A stretch of DNA of 64,000 bases, from positions 1 through 64,000 of the forward strand of contig NZ_LXKN01000058.1 of the NCBI RefSeq assembly GCF_001692325.1. The letters are read 5' to 3'. The notes beneath the pieces were generated by a model. That model was given only the letters and a program-made list of their open reading frames with translations, was not told the DNA's origin and searched no databases. Positions 17,046 through 25,789 of this stretch are shown here, in pieces. The translations under genes and the position numbers were made by a program. Origin of the DNA: Rhizobium sp. AC27/96 (GTDB lineage Bacteria > Pseudomonadota > Alphaproteobacteria > Rhizobiales > Rhizobiaceae). Every line of letters starts with the position of its first letter. The stretch's first letter is position 1.

Positions 17046-18410
17046 ATGGGGCAGGTATTCTCGATGGTTCGCGACGGATTGGTGAGCCTAGCGTCCCGCA
17101 TGGGAACGGAAAGGGACAAGGCGGCTTCGGTCTTCTATGCGCAACCGCTCCTGACAGACGAGCAGATTATAGCCGCCTATCGCGGCGCGTGGCTGCCGCG
17201 CAAGATCGTCGATATACCGGCGCTGGATAGCTGCCGAAAATGGCGAAACTGGCAGGCTGCAGGCGATCAGATCGGTTTGATCGAGGCGGAGGAGCGCCGG
17301 CTCAATCTGCGCGGCAAGGTGCTGGAAGCATCTACCAAGGCGCGCCTCTTCGGTGGCGCTGCGCTGTTCATCGGTGTGGATGATTCCGATCCAGCATTGC
17401 CGCTTGATGTCGAGGCGGTTGGTAAAAGTGGCCTCAAGCACCTGACCGTGCTGACGCGTCGTCAGCTTGCCGCCGGCGACGTGGACGGCGATCCGGCTTC
17501 CGAGTGGTACGGCAAACCGAAATTCTACACGCTCACCGGCGCCAACGGGATGCAGGTGATTATCCATTCGTCGAGGCTGGTCATCTTCAAGGGCGCCATG
17601 ATGCCGAACGAAGAACTCGGCGGGATGGGCCGTCATGCCTGGGGCGAGAGCGTGCTGGCGGCGACATTCGATGCGATCAAGAATGCGGACAGCACTGCAG
17701 CCAATATCGCCAGCCTCGTCTTCGAGGCGAAGATCGACATTATCAAGGTACCGCAGTTTTCCGCCAATATCGGCAATCAGGCCTATGAAGACGCCGTTCT
17801 GCGCCGCTACGCGCTCGCCAACACCATCAAAGGCATCAACGGCACGCTTATCCTCGACGCGGAGGAGAACTATGACAGCAAGAGCGCATCGCTCGCCGGC
17901 CTCACCGATATTCTGATGGCTTTCATGCAGATCGTCGCCGGTGCGGCCGATATCCCTGTGACGCGCTTGCTCGGTCAATCGCCGGCCGGGCTGAATGCGA
18001 CCGGCACGGCCGACATGAAAAACTATCACGACCGCATCCAGGCGATCCAGGAGCTCGATTATACGCCCGCGATGGCGCGGCTCGACGAGTGCCTTATTCA
18101 TTCCGCCACCGGTGCTCGCGACCCCACTGTCTTCTCCACATGGGCGCCCTTGGAACAGATGAGCGAGAAGGAGCGCGCCGACATCTTCAAGACGAAGGCA
18201 GATGCCGCACGCGCCTTGTTCGGGTCTGCCACCGGTGAGGAAATCATCGCGCGGCCAGCGCTGTCGGAAGCACTGGTGAATGCCTTCGTCGAGGACGGGT
18301 CACTGCCGGGGCTGGAGGTGGCCATGAAGCCATCTGACCAATCGAAACGAGCCGACAGGCCGACGCCGGCTTCCGACCCGACCGAAGGAACCGAAGCCGC
18401 ATCGGCATAG
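17046..18410 (+). CDS. Portal protein, DUF1073 (phage_portal_3) type
   Basis: A 454-residue protein that forms the dodecameric gate at one capsid vertex. Typical stretches are YRGAWLPRKIVDIPALDSCRKW near the N-terminus, the ARLFGGAALFIGVDD block, and the AGAADIPVTRLLGQSPAGLNATG segment near residue 310. Automated annotation sometimes names this family anti-CBASS Acb1-like. Position between terminase and protease makes the portal role much more likely. AAGGACA ribosome site precedes ATG. Confidence 0.88.
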   Translation: MGQVFSMVRDGLVSLASRMGTERDKAASVFYAQPLLTDEQIIAAYRGAWLPRKIVDIPALDSCRKWRNWQAAGDQIGLIEAEERRLNLRGKVLEASTKARLFGGAALFIGVDDSDPALPLDVEAVGKSGLKHLTVLTRRQLAAGDVDGDPASEWYGKPKFYTLTGANGMQVIIHSSRLVIFKGAMMPNEELGGMGRHAWGESVLAATFDAIKNADSTAANIASLVFEAKIDIIKVPQFSANIGNQAYEDAVLRRYALANTIKGINGTLILDAEENYDSKSASLAGLTDILMAFMQIVAGAADIPVTRLLGQSPAGLNATGTADMKNYHDRIQAIQELDYTPAMARLDECLIHSATGARDPTVFSTWAPLEQMSEKERADIFKTKADAARALFGSATGEEIIARPALSEALVNAFVEDGSLPGLEVAMKPSDQSKRADRPTPASDPTEGTEAASA

Positions 18411-18468
18411 CCAGCTGCACTCATCCCTACCTCAAACCAAGCCGGCTCCGACCAGGAGAGATCCAATC

Positions 18469-19584
18469 ATGAACTTCACTGACACTGTCACCGTCGCGGG
18501 AACGCGGCGGACCGGGGACGGCTATCTTGTCGCCGATGCCCGGATCGCCCGCACGGGCATTCAAAACTACAGCGGCGCCGAGATCGGCCGGCCCGAGATG
18601 CGCACCGTGCGGATCTATCGGCCGGGCACGGAAGTCTTTTCCGACGATACGCTGAAAAGCGCCGCTCACCGGCCGGTGACAAACGACCATCCGCCGGAAA
18701 TGGTCACATCCGAGAACTGGAAGAGGTATTCGGTCGGCCAGACCGGTGACGAGATTGCTGGGGAGGGGATTTTCCTCCGCGTGCCGCTGATGGTCAGCGA
18801 CGAAGCGGCCATTCAGGACATCGAAAGCGGCAAGCAAGAGCTTTCCGCCGGGTACGTCTGCGATGTCGATTTTACCGCGGGCATCACGCCTGCAGGCGAA
18901 GCCTATGACGCCATTCAGCGAAATATTCGCATCAACCATATCGCCATTGTGCGCCGTGGCCGAGCGGGCTCGAAAGTCCGCATCGGCGATGCTGCCGCAC
19001 CGTGGGGCTGCTCTCCTCTCGCAGCCCCACGCCCCCATTCCGATGACAGGCAAAGCAAGGAAGGAATGATGCCCACGAAGACAATGACGATCGACGGCAT
19101 CGATATCGAGGTCAGCGATCAAGCCGCACAGATTATCACGACGCTGCAGCAACGGCTTTCGGATATGGAGGCTGCGCACCAGAAGGCCGTGGCCGTACGT
19201 GACGCGGAGCTTGATGCGCTCAAATCCGTCACGCCCAGCGATGCCGAAATCGATCGGAAGGCTGAGGCGCGCGCCGACTTGATCGGCCTTGTCAGGGCGA
19301 TCTCCAGCAATATCAAGACATCCGGTCTCAGCGACGCGGCGATCCGCAAGGCTGTCGTTATCGCCAAGGCAGGCGAGAGCGCCGTAGAGGGTCGATCGGA
19401 CGCCTATATCGACGCGCGTTTCGACATGCTGGCCGAGGGACTGCGCGAGAAGCCCGATCGCTTTGCCGATGCGGTCAAGGACGGCATCACCTCTGCGCAA
19501 AGCTCGATGTCCTCAGCCTTCACCGCCTATGCCACCATGGTCCGCGACCTCGAGTCCGCCCATCTGGCCGCCAATCCCACCTAA
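18469..19584 (+). CDS. DUF2213 protein: probable prohead protease with scaffold-like tail
   Basis: A 371-residue protein. The first 165 residues match the DUF2213 pattern (YSGAEIGRPE, AHRPVTNDHPP, GKQELSAGYVCDVD, NHIAIVRRGRAG), a likely capsid-maturation protease of an atypical family. The rest is helical and charged (from about residue 200), as expected for a scaffold that is removed during maturation. It lies between portal and cement/capsid genes, the normal place for a protease-scaffold fusion. An AGGAGAG ribosome site precedes ATG. Confidence 0.8.
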   Translation: MNFTDTVTVAGTRRTGDGYLVADARIARTGIQNYSGAEIGRPEMRTVRIYRPGTEVFSDDTLKSAAHRPVTNDHPPEMVTSENWKRYSVGQTGDEIAGEGIFLRVPLMVSDEAAIQDIESGKQELSAGYVCDVDFTAGITPAGEAYDAIQRNIRINHIAIVRRGRAGSKVRIGDAAAPWGCSPLAAPRPHSDDRQSKEGMMPTKTMTIDGIDIEVSDQAAQIITTLQQRLSDMEAAHQKAVAVRDAELDALKSVTPSDAEIDRKAEARADLIGLVRAISSNIKTSGLSDAAIRKAVVIAKAGESAVEGRSDAYIDARFDMLAEGLREKPDRFADAVKDGITSAQSSMSSAFTAYATMVRDLESAHLAANPT

Positions 19585-19611
19585 CCAGGTCAACGAAAAG
19601 GAGACGCTTCA

Positions 19612-20082
19612 ATGGCGACTTATCAGACCACCTATGGAAACGCTCCTCGGAAGGGCCTGCACGGGCAGATCGCTTCGGAGGAACAGGCTAACAAGATCAG
19701 CCGCACCGTGGAGAATGCTGCTGGCATCAAGTTCGGACAGCCCGTTCAGCGCGGTCTCGCCGATCATGGCGTGGCACCCTATGCAGCAGGCGGCAAATTC
19801 CTCGGCATCGCCGTGCTGACGCCGACCGTGTTGCCGGATGTGGTGCCTGCGGGCGGCTATGCACAGTTCGTCACGGGCGCATTCCTCACCTCCGGGCAGC
19901 TCTATGTGCGGGCAGGCGGCACCGTCGCCGATGGCGATGCCGTCTACTACAGCCCCGCCGCCGACGCCTATGTCAACGCTGTCGGCACCGGAATCGTCGG
20001 CCCCATTCCCGATTGTTTCTTCGACACGAGCGGCAGCAACGGCGACATCGTCGAAATCTCGCTCAAGCACAGGAGCGCCTAA
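19612..20082 (+). CDS. Structural cement / capsid decoration protein (Gp24-like)
   Basis: A 156-residue beta-rich, Gly-rich protein (for example YAAGGKFLGIAV, GQLYVRAGGTVADGDAVYY). The pattern and position directly before the capsid gene fit the structural cement family that stabilises the shell. AAGGAG ribosome site before ATG. Confidence 0.75.
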   Translation: MATYQTTYGNAPRKGLHGQIASEEQANKISRTVENAAGIKFGQPVQRGLADHGVAPYAAGGKFLGIAVLTPTVLPDVVPAGGYAQFVTGAFLTSGQLYVRAGGTVADGDAVYYSPAADAYVNAVGTGIVGPIPDCFFDTSGSNGDIVEISLKHRSA

Positions 20083-20085
20083 TCC

Positions 20086-21057
20086 ATGAACCAATTCGTT
20101 CGACAGCATTTCGCCGATGCCCAGGCGGCCTATTCCTTCGTGATCGCGCAGGGCCGCAATATCGAGACGCGCATCTACCAGCGGCGCTATCCGACCTTCA
20201 ATTACGGCCTCCATGTGCCTGTTGTCACCGAGGGCAATGAATGGGCTGCCGGCACGACCTTCTTCACCGTCGACAGCGCCGGCGAGGCCAAGTTCCTCTC
20301 GGCCGCCGGTACGGACATGCCGTTCAACCAGTCGACGCGCGACAGCGCCAGCCATGATTTTGCGATGATCGGCTCCGGCTGGGAATGGAACCTCGAGGAG
20401 GTCAATCAGGCCGCACTCTATAATCTCGATCTCAACGCCTCCAATGCCATTTTCGCCGCCGATAAGATCGAGCGCCTGCTCAATTCCGTCGCCATGACCG
20501 GCTCGACGGAAAAGGGCTGGACCGGTTTCGTCAACGATCCGAAGGTGTCGCGCGTCGATGTCGCTGCCGATGGCACAGGCGGCTCGACCAACTGGTCTGC
20601 CAAGACGGCCGATCAGATCCTGCGCGACGTCAACGATCTTATCGGCGGCGTGCGCAAGAGGACCGGCGAGGTCGAGTGGGTCGACAGCCTGCGTCTGCCG
20701 CCGGAAGCCTTTCGCCTGATCGCCACCAAACGCCTTGCCGATGGCGACGGCTATATCACGGTGCTGGAATTCCTGCGGCGCGGCAATGTCTACACGGCCG
20801 AGACCAGCCAGCCGCTCGATATCCAGCCGCTGCGCGAGTTGGCGACGGCCTCGCAGGATGGCGGTGGCCGCATGGTGGTCTATCGCCGCGATCCGGAGGT
20901 GCTGCGTTTCCACCTGCCGATGCCGCGCCGCGTGCTGCAGCCGCGCCAGAAGTCGATCATGAGCTTCGAGACCGGCATCATCGCCCGCACCGGCGGCACC
21001 GAAGTGCGCCTGCCGGCGGCCATGGCTTATGGCGACGAGATCACCACTGCTGCCTGA
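20086..21057 (+). CDS. Major capsid protein, DUF2184 type
   Basis: A 323-residue protein with the features of DUF2184 capsid proteins: the N-terminal RNIETRIYQRRYPTFNYG region, a Trp-rich GSGWEWNLEEVNQAA helix, and a C-terminal block ending QKSIMSFETGIIARTGG. It starts 3 bp after the cement gene and is followed by a stable hairpin (21067-21094), consistent with a strongly expressed shell protein. Confidence 0.85.
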   Translation: MNQFVRQHFADAQAAYSFVIAQGRNIETRIYQRRYPTFNYGLHVPVVTEGNEWAAGTTFFTVDSAGEAKFLSAAGTDMPFNQSTRDSASHDFAMIGSGWEWNLEEVNQAALYNLDLNASNAIFAADKIERLLNSVAMTGSTEKGWTGFVNDPKVSRVDVAADGTGGSTNWSAKTADQILRDVNDLIGGVRKRTGEVEWVDSLRLPPEAFRLIATKRLADGDGYITVLEFLRRGNVYTAETSQPLDIQPLRELATASQDGGGRMVVYRRDPEVLRFHLPMPRRVLQPRQKSIMSFETGIIARTGGTEVRLPAAMAYGDEITTAA

Positions 21058-21066
21058 GTTTAATCT

Positions 21067-21094
21067 CCCTCTCCCCGTTCAGCCGGGGAGAGGG
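21067..21094 (+). terminator. Stable hairpin after the capsid gene, no U-tract
   Basis: CCCTCTCCCCG (21067-21077) pairs perfectly with CGGGGAGAGGG (21084-21094) around a 6-base loop. No run of T follows. It may be an mRNA 3'-end stabiliser or partial terminator that raises capsid mRNA relative to downstream tail genes. Confidence 0.5.
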
Positions 21095-21129
21095 GCATCC
21101 GCTTTTCATCGATCGACATCGGAGCTTTC

Positions 21130-21627
21130 ATGTCCGCATCCTTTTACGGCACCCTCGCTGCCGCCGATGCCTATTTTGTCGAGCGTGCCAATGCCGCCTG
21201 GGCCATGGCCAGTGATGGCGATCGCCTGGCGGCGCTGGTGCGTGGGTCGCAGGCTGTCGACAGTCTCTATGAGTCCAGATTCACGGGACGCCGGACCGGC
21301 GGTTATGATCAGGCACTGTCCTGGCCTCGCAGTGAGGCAATGACAGTCAATGGTGAGGCAATCGCCAATGATGCGTTACCGCTGGCCCTGACTTATGCGT
21401 CCTATGAAGCCGCCGCGCTCGAGCTTTCGGAGCCGGGCAGTCTGACGCCTGTCATCATTGCGGCCCGCACGGTGAAGCGTGAGAAGGTGGGGCCGCTGGA
21501 AACGGAATATGCCGTCGTCGACACGAGTGACGATATGGTCGCAGCGGCCAGGCCGGTGCTGACAAAGCTTGACGGTCTGCTCTATCCCCTCCTGCGTCCG
21601 GTGCTGCCGGGCATTCTGGTGGTGTGA
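21130..21627 (+). CDS. Head-tail connector protein (DnaT-like annotated family)
   Basis: A 165-residue helical protein. It resembles the phage family often labelled DnaT-like ssDNA-binding but located in head-tail connector position: the AADAYFVERANAAWAMASDGDRLAALVRGSQAVDSL start, a GYDQALSWPRS middle, and a helical end. The role is probably adaptor (head completion) rather than replication. Confidence 0.7.
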   Translation: MSASFYGTLAAADAYFVERANAAWAMASDGDRLAALVRGSQAVDSLYESRFTGRRTGGYDQALSWPRSEAMTVNGEAIANDALPLALTYASYEAAALELSEPGSLTPVIIAARTVKREKVGPLETEYAVVDTSDDMVAAARPVLTKLDGLLYPLLRPVLPGILVV

Positions 21628-21983
21628 TGGAGGTGTTCGATTACGGCAAGGCGCGGGCAACCGCCGAGCGGCTGATCGCCAAATTCGGCCAGAGGGGCAG
21701 TCTGCGGCGCATTACAAGTGCCGGGCCAGATTACGATCCGGTGCAGATAAGCGAGGATTTTGCGTGCTTGCTCGTCGACCTCGATCACAACCAGACGCAC
21801 ATCGGTGACACACTCATCCAGCGTGGCGACCGCCTGATCTATCTGTCGACCAAGGGGCTTTCGATCACGCCGACATTGGCCGACAAGGTGCTGATTGGCG
21901 GTGTCGAGCATGCGATCGTCGATCTCCAGCCGCTGTCGCCGGGCGGGACCGTCGTGTTTTGGCAGCTGCAGGTGCGGCGATGA
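21627..21983 (+). CDS. Head closure / neck protein
   Basis: A 118-residue beta-rich protein. Its ATG overlaps the previous stop (TGATG); a GTG one codon earlier is possible. Strand-turn segments such as GDTLIQRGDRLIYLSTKG and VLIGGVEHAIVDLQPLSPG resemble head-closure proteins of long-tailed phages, and the position fits. Confidence 0.6.
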   Translation: MEVFDYGKARATAERLIAKFGQRGSLRRITSAGPDYDPVQISEDFACLLVDLDHNQTHIGDTLIQRGDRLIYLSTKGLSITPTLADKVLIGGVEHAIVDLQPLSPGGTVVFWQLQVRR

Positions 21984-22207
21984 CGGCGCTGGTGCGTTTC
22001 AAGACGATCCTGACGCTTTGGTTGCTGGCGCGCGTCATCCTGCTGCTCAACCGTGTTTCACCATTGCCGGGGATTGAGAGGAGTGACGGGACGAAAGCCG
22101 AATCCCGAACCGCCGGACCTGCGGTTCGTGCCCGTTACGGCCATCTTACCCTTTTGAATTTCGAGCGGCGTGGCTCTTCACCGGGCGATGCCGCCGATGA
22201 CGCCTAA
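21980..22207 (+). CDS. Small hypothetical protein in the neck gene cluster
   Basis: A 75-residue protein starting at an ATGA overlap with the previous gene. It has one hydrophobic N-terminal helix (ILTLWLLARVILLL) and a polar tail. Not recognised. A membrane helix is unusual in a neck gene cluster, so either a small accessory protein or a fortuitous frame. Confidence 0.4.
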   Translation: MTALVRFKTILTLWLLARVILLLNRVSPLPGIERSDGTKAESRTAGPAVRARYGHLTLLNFERRGSSPGDAADDA

Positions 22208-22228
22208 CCATATCAGGAGGTATCCGAC

Positions 22229-22621
22229 ATGGCTTCCTCGAATTTTTCCAATGACATCGCCGCCTGGGCCGAGCGGACCAAGAAGCGCATGGAAGAGGTG
22301 GTGAACCTCTCCACGCAGCGGCTGGCCGGGGCGGTCGTCGAGGCGACGCCGCTAGCCTCCGGCGAACTTGTCAATTCCTTCCGGGTCTCCGCTCCGTCAC
22401 GGCAAAGCGAGGATGTCGAAGGGGCCGCTGAGGGTCATCAGGTCGACTTGGCCGGCCTCGGCGTGCCGATGGGCGGTCTGATCCATATGGGCTTTACCGC
22501 GCCGCATGCTGCCGAAGTCGAGTACGGCAATGATGGTCAGGCGGGGCAGGGCATGGTGCGGCTCGCGGCACAGGCATGGCCTGACATCGTCGCGAGCGCA
22601 GCGCGCGACACGACGGATTGA
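22229..22621 (+). CDS. HK97 gp10-like tail completion protein
   Basis: A 130-residue protein with the pattern of this family: an N-terminal amphipathic helix, then RLAGAVVEATPLASGELVNSFRVS, and an AEVEYGNDGQAG strand followed by a C-terminal helix. It joins the neck to the tail. AGGAGGT ribosome site precedes ATG. Confidence 0.75.
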   Translation: MASSNFSNDIAAWAERTKKRMEEVVNLSTQRLAGAVVEATPLASGELVNSFRVSAPSRQSEDVEGAAEGHQVDLAGLGVPMGGLIHMGFTAPHAAEVEYGNDGQAGQGMVRLAAQAWPDIVASAARDTTD

Positions 22622-22658
22622 TCCTTCGAAATTTCAACATCATAGACATGGGTGACAC

Positions 22659-23090
22659 ATGGCGACGGCGACGGACGCTCTCATTCTGGCGGCACTGCTG
22701 GATCATCTGGCAGCGCTCCAATTTCAGCCGCCATTGCCGGTGGCGCAGCCGGGCATTGCCTTTCCGCCGGCGGGGCAAGAAAAGCCGGATAACTATCTGG
22801 CTGTCAGCTTCCTGCCCAACCGCCCCCGGCAGGTGACGCTTGGCGACGATCCGCAGCAGAAGCTCGGGCTTCTGCAGGTTTCCGTCTATTGGAAGGCCGG
22901 CGGCGGGCTGATCAAGCCACTCGATGCCGCCGGCCTGGTCATCGACCATTTCAATAACAAGACGCTGTTTGCCTCTGGCGTGAAGATCACGATCAGTGGC
23001 GAGCCGTGGGCCGCAGGCCCGATCCAAGAGGATGACCGGGTTCAGATACCGGTCACCATTCCCTACACCGCCTTTGAACCGGAGACATGA
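22659..23090 (+). CDS. Tail terminator protein (DUF4128-like)
   Basis: A 143-residue alpha/beta protein (ALILAALLDHLAAL start, NYLAVSFLPNRPRQVTLGDDPQQKLGLLQVSVYWKAG core). The core is characteristic of phage tail terminators that cap the tail tube. It precedes the tail tube gene by 3 bp. Confidence 0.75.
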   Translation: MATATDALILAALLDHLAALQFQPPLPVAQPGIAFPPAGQEKPDNYLAVSFLPNRPRQVTLGDDPQQKLGLLQVSVYWKAGGGLIKPLDAAGLVIDHFNNKTLFASGVKITISGEPWAAGPIQEDDRVQIPVTIPYTAFEPET

Positions 23091-23093
23091 TCC

Positions 23094-23579
23094 ATGGCGA
23101 ACAAAAGCACGAAGAAGGGCTCGAAAGTCTACGTATGCGAGACGCCCCAGAATACCGACCTGACGGCCACCGCCTATGCCGCGCTGACCTGGGTGCAGGT
23201 GGGCAAGGTCGGCAAGGTCGGCGATTTCGGCTCGGAATCCACCATCAACAACTACAATACGCTGGATGAGCCGGTGCAGCAGAAGCAGAAGGGCGTTTCC
23301 AACGCCGGCGATCCGGAGCTCGAAGTTGCCTCCATCGCCGACGATCCCGGCCAGGACATTCTGCGCGTCTTCGGCGATCCCCTCAACATCAACAACATGG
23401 CGATCAAGGTCGAGCGCAACGACGCGCCGCAGGGCAAGACCAACACGGTCTTCTATTCGCGCGGCGTCGTTTCCGGCCCGCTCTATCCCGGCGGCGGCTC
23501 CGACGATTTCGATCTGGAGAAGTTCAAGATCGGCCTCAACCAGCTGCCGATCCGGGTCGATCCCGTCACCACGCCGTAA
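23094..23579 (+). CDS. Major tail tube protein
   Basis: A 161-residue protein with the beta-sandwich pattern of siphovirus tail tubes, including TWVQVGKVGKVGDFGSE and a GQDILRVFGDPLNINNMAIKVERN core. It lies between the terminator and the chaperone genes, which is the standard position. Confidence 0.8.
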   Translation: MANKSTKKGSKVYVCETPQNTDLTATAYAALTWVQVGKVGKVGDFGSESTINNYNTLDEPVQQKQKGVSNAGDPELEVASIADDPGQDILRVFGDPLNINNMAIKVERNDAPQGKTNTVFYSRGVVSGPLYPGGGSDDFDLEKFKIGLNQLPIRVDPVTTP

Positions 23580-23662
23580 GCGCGATCTTTCGGAACCTTG
23601 CGCGCGTCGCTCTCCTGCGGCGCGCGGCCACTCGAATATGTCCCAACCGATAAGGTGTTTCC

Positions 23663-24064
23663 TTGGATATCTCCAGTCTCGTCAATTCCGAAGATCTCTT
23701 CGAGCTGCAGCTCCTGCATCCGGCCACCGAGGAGCCGCTCGGCATCTCCTTCATGATCCGCTCGGCCGAGAGCAACGAGGTGAAGAAGATCGTTCGCCAG
23801 CATAGCGACCGCTTCCTCGCCAGCCGCAAGAAGAAGCTGACCACCAGCAAGGTCGAGGCTGAATATCTCGACAAGGCCGCCGCCGCCATCGCTTCCTGGA
23901 GCTGGGGCGAGCAGCAGTGGAAGGGCGAGCAGCCGGTGCTCTCCTTTGAGAAGGCTCGCGAAGTCGTCGAGGAAGCCGGCTGGATCTACGATCAGGTGGC
24001 CGGCGCCTCGGAGGACCGCGCAAATTTTATGAAGAGCTTGCCGAAGGGCTTTCAGAAGCCGTAG
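23663..24064 (+). CDS. Tail assembly chaperone, short form (gpG analogue)
   Basis: A 133-residue protein starting at TTG 23663, with AAGGTG 6 bases upstream. The helical, charged sequence (NEVKKIVRQHSDRFLASRKKKL, WSWGEQQWKGEQPVLSFEKAREVVEEAGWIYDQVAG) and its position between tube and tape-measure genes fit the G protein of lambda-like phages, which coats the tape measure during assembly. Codons 120-122 contain the slippery heptamer that would fuse it to the next frame. Confidence 0.8.
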   Translation: MDISSLVNSEDLFELQLLHPATEEPLGISFMIRSAESNEVKKIVRQHSDRFLASRKKKLTTSKVEAEYLDKAAAAIASWSWGEQQWKGEQPVLSFEKAREVVEEAGWIYDQVAGASEDRANFMKSLPKGFQKP

Positions 24065-24393
24065 GGGTCGTCGCGCGCTATGATTGCGTGCGCGATAGAA
24101 ACGGCGAGACCCGGCGCGAGCGCAACGAGGCCTTCGAGCTTATCAGCCCGGAGGCCGAGGTGCCGGAGGCGGGCCATTGGCTCTGGGACTGGTTCTGGGA
24201 CCTGCGTTCGGCGCAGGCCCCCGGCCTTTCCGGCCCGGTGCCGCTCTCCCACCAGGAAATGCTGGCCTGGCTGCACCTGACCGGCAACCTTCTGCGCCGC
24301 GAGGACATCGCCGTGCTGAAGGCGATGGACGGGCGCTATTGCCAGGCGGTGGAGGAGGAGACGGAGGCGATCAGGGCGCGGGAGGCGGGGTAG
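23663..24393 (+). CDS. Predicted -1 frameshift fusion of the tail assembly chaperone (gpGT analogue)
   Basis: The short-form frame has the heptamer A AAT TTT at 24022-24028, placed in register after GCA. A -1 slip moves translation into a frame open through 24393 that lacks its own convincing start and ribosome site. The extension is about 121 residues (YEELAEGLSEAVGVVARYDC..., then AGHWLWDWFWDLRS) and contains the typical T-domain acidic/aromatic make-up. The fusion would have about 243 residues. In lambda and many relatives such a shift gives a low, fixed fraction of GT protein that recruits tail tube subunits to the tape measure. A weak hairpin (24047-24060) follows 18 bases downstream. 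Confidence 0.75.
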
Positions 24394-24422
24394 AGGGTCA
24401 GGCTGCTCCATGACTAATGAGC

Positions 24423-24926
24423 CTAATGTGACTTTATGTTGCTGTAACTCCACTCAAGTGCAGTCAGCCCATCCACGGCGGTTTCAACTTCCCACCCGAG
24501 AGACGAGTCGCTCTTGTTGCCAACATATACACACTTCGCAAGGTGTCTCACCGGCTCTTGAAGATCATTGAGCGTTTCATAAACTATCGACGCGCTAAAA
24601 AAAGAAGGCCTTGAGATGCCAATATCAAACGCCTTCAGTTCGGTTTGAATCCATGCATCGTCCATGGCTAACGGATAGCCCGACGCTTTGGATCGCTGTT
24701 GTTTCGTCACGAGATAGCTTTCGAGCAATCTTCTATCCAATTCTAGTTCGTCCAGCTCGGAAACCTTGACACGTTTATATTCCGCCGATGAGAGCAGGCG
24801 CTGTTTGAGAACCGTTTCGCAGGCAGTGACAAGCTTCGAATCAAATAAGTCGCAGCTGCTTAAGGCCAATGCGGTAGCCATCAGGCACAAGATGCTAACT
24901 ATGGGCTTCGTTTGGTGAGGATGCAT
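24423..24926 (-). CDS. Predicted lipoprotein of a two-cysteine paralogous family, antisense in the tail module
   Basis: From ATG 24926 the protein has 167 residues. A signal peptide ends in a lipobox LALSSC, with Asp directly after the lipidated Cys; Asp at +2 is the inner-membrane retention signal in enterobacteria. The mature part opens with VTACETVLKQRL...YKRVKVSELDE and later has SASIVYETLNDLQEP...AKCVYVGNKSD. The same skeleton recurs in the genes at 25790 and 26341. It is convergent with the chaperone genes and of lower GC. A lysogenic-conversion role such as superinfection exclusion is possible but unproven. An upstream ATG at 24980 would place the signal peptide internally. Confidence 0.7.
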   Translation of the reverse strand: MHPHQTKPIVSILCLMATALALSSCDLFDSKLVTACETVLKQRLLSSAEYKRVKVSELDELELDRRLLESYLVTKQQRSKASGYPLAMDDAWIQTELKAFDIGISRPSFFSASIVYETLNDLQEPVRHLAKCVYVGNKSDSSLGWEVETAVDGLTALEWSYSNIKSH

Positions 24927-25090
24927 TATAATGCCGTAAGGTGTGATTTCGGATGGGTGCAACTTTGGCGAAAGTTGCACCCTTTATCACTCATGTCAAT
25001 AAGATTGTTCTCTAAATGTTCCTGGCGATAAAATATCCATCGCATCCTGATGACATTGCGTCATCGAGACAATAGTGCGCCGACAACAGC

Positions 25091-25486
25091 TCATGGTTTT
25101 GCAGAGAGAGTGTAATCTATAAGGGCGGTCTCTGATTCATGAAGAAGTTTGTTAGCTTCCGTCGTCGTCCACACGCACTTCATTACATCTTTTTCTCGCA
25201 GTAGCTCTTTATCATCCCTGAATCTGTTCTCAAGAACGTCAAACGTAAACTTTGTATTTTTGGGCGAAGCGCCAGTCTTCTGAAAGGCGCGTTCTCCATA
25301 TGCCCGAACTGCATCATAGTAGGTCACGCCAAGAGCATCTTTACACGCATATGCCATCATAAATGTCGTTGAAGCCTTTTCTTTGATGTCATCCACCAAC
25401 TGAACGAGCTTTTTATCTGCAGCGGCGGCGGTGTGTGTGAGAAATGCCAAAGTAGAGAGTGCTAAAATAATTCGCCACGCCTTCAT
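25091..25486 (-). CDS. Predicted secreted protein, unknown function, antisense in the tail module
   Basis: From ATG 25486 the protein has 131 residues, with a clear signal peptide (MKAWRIILALSTLAFLTHTAAA). The mature part has two cysteines (AYACKDALG and DVMKCVWTT) about 70 residues apart, so it may be a distant member of the neighbouring two-cysteine family, although the aligned motifs are weaker. Starts at 25492 and 25510 are also possible. Low GC like its neighbours. Confidence 0.65.
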   Translation of the reverse strand: MKAWRIILALSTLAFLTHTAAAADKKLVQLVDDIKEKASTTFMMAYACKDALGVTYYDAVRAYGERAFQKTGASPKNTKFTFDVLENRFRDDKELLREKDVMKCVWTTTEANKLLHESETALIDYTLSAKP

Positions 25487-25585
25487 GTCCATGCCTCTGA
25501 TTGTTCCCATTCAACCGTATAACGCGACTTTTAAAAAATAAATCTTATGATTGAAGTGGCTGCGCCAAATAACAGGATAGTTTCC

Positions 25586-25702
25586 ATTACGGTGACAGTG
25601 CACTAATTTCCGTCAGTGATAGCCTTGCTTTGGCCAAACAAGAGGGCCATCGGTGGGCTAGATAGAATATGCGTTCTTATTTGGGTGCACTGTCACCGTA
25701 AT
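25586..25702. repeat. 117-bp element bounded by a perfect 18-bp inverted repeat
   Basis: ATTACGGTGACAGTGCAC at 25586-25603 recurs as its exact reverse complement at 25685-25702. The 81 bases between carry no gene. The layout suggests a small non-autonomous mobile element or REPIN-like repeat between two prophage cargo genes. Similar ACGGTGACAGTGCAC words occur, as far as I recall, in repeat families of other bacteria. Confidence 0.7.
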
Positions 25703-25789
25703 TCCCTGTTGGCAACCGCATTACCACATCAGGGACAGGCATATTGGTGCTATAAATGCGCGCAATTTCTCTTGCCGCCTTAGTTATTA

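Noticed and set aside
17046..18410. Anti-CBASS (Acb1-like) function for the DUF1073 protein
   Set aside because: Position between terminase and protease genes, and the size, fit the portal; the Acb1 label comes from a shared family name.
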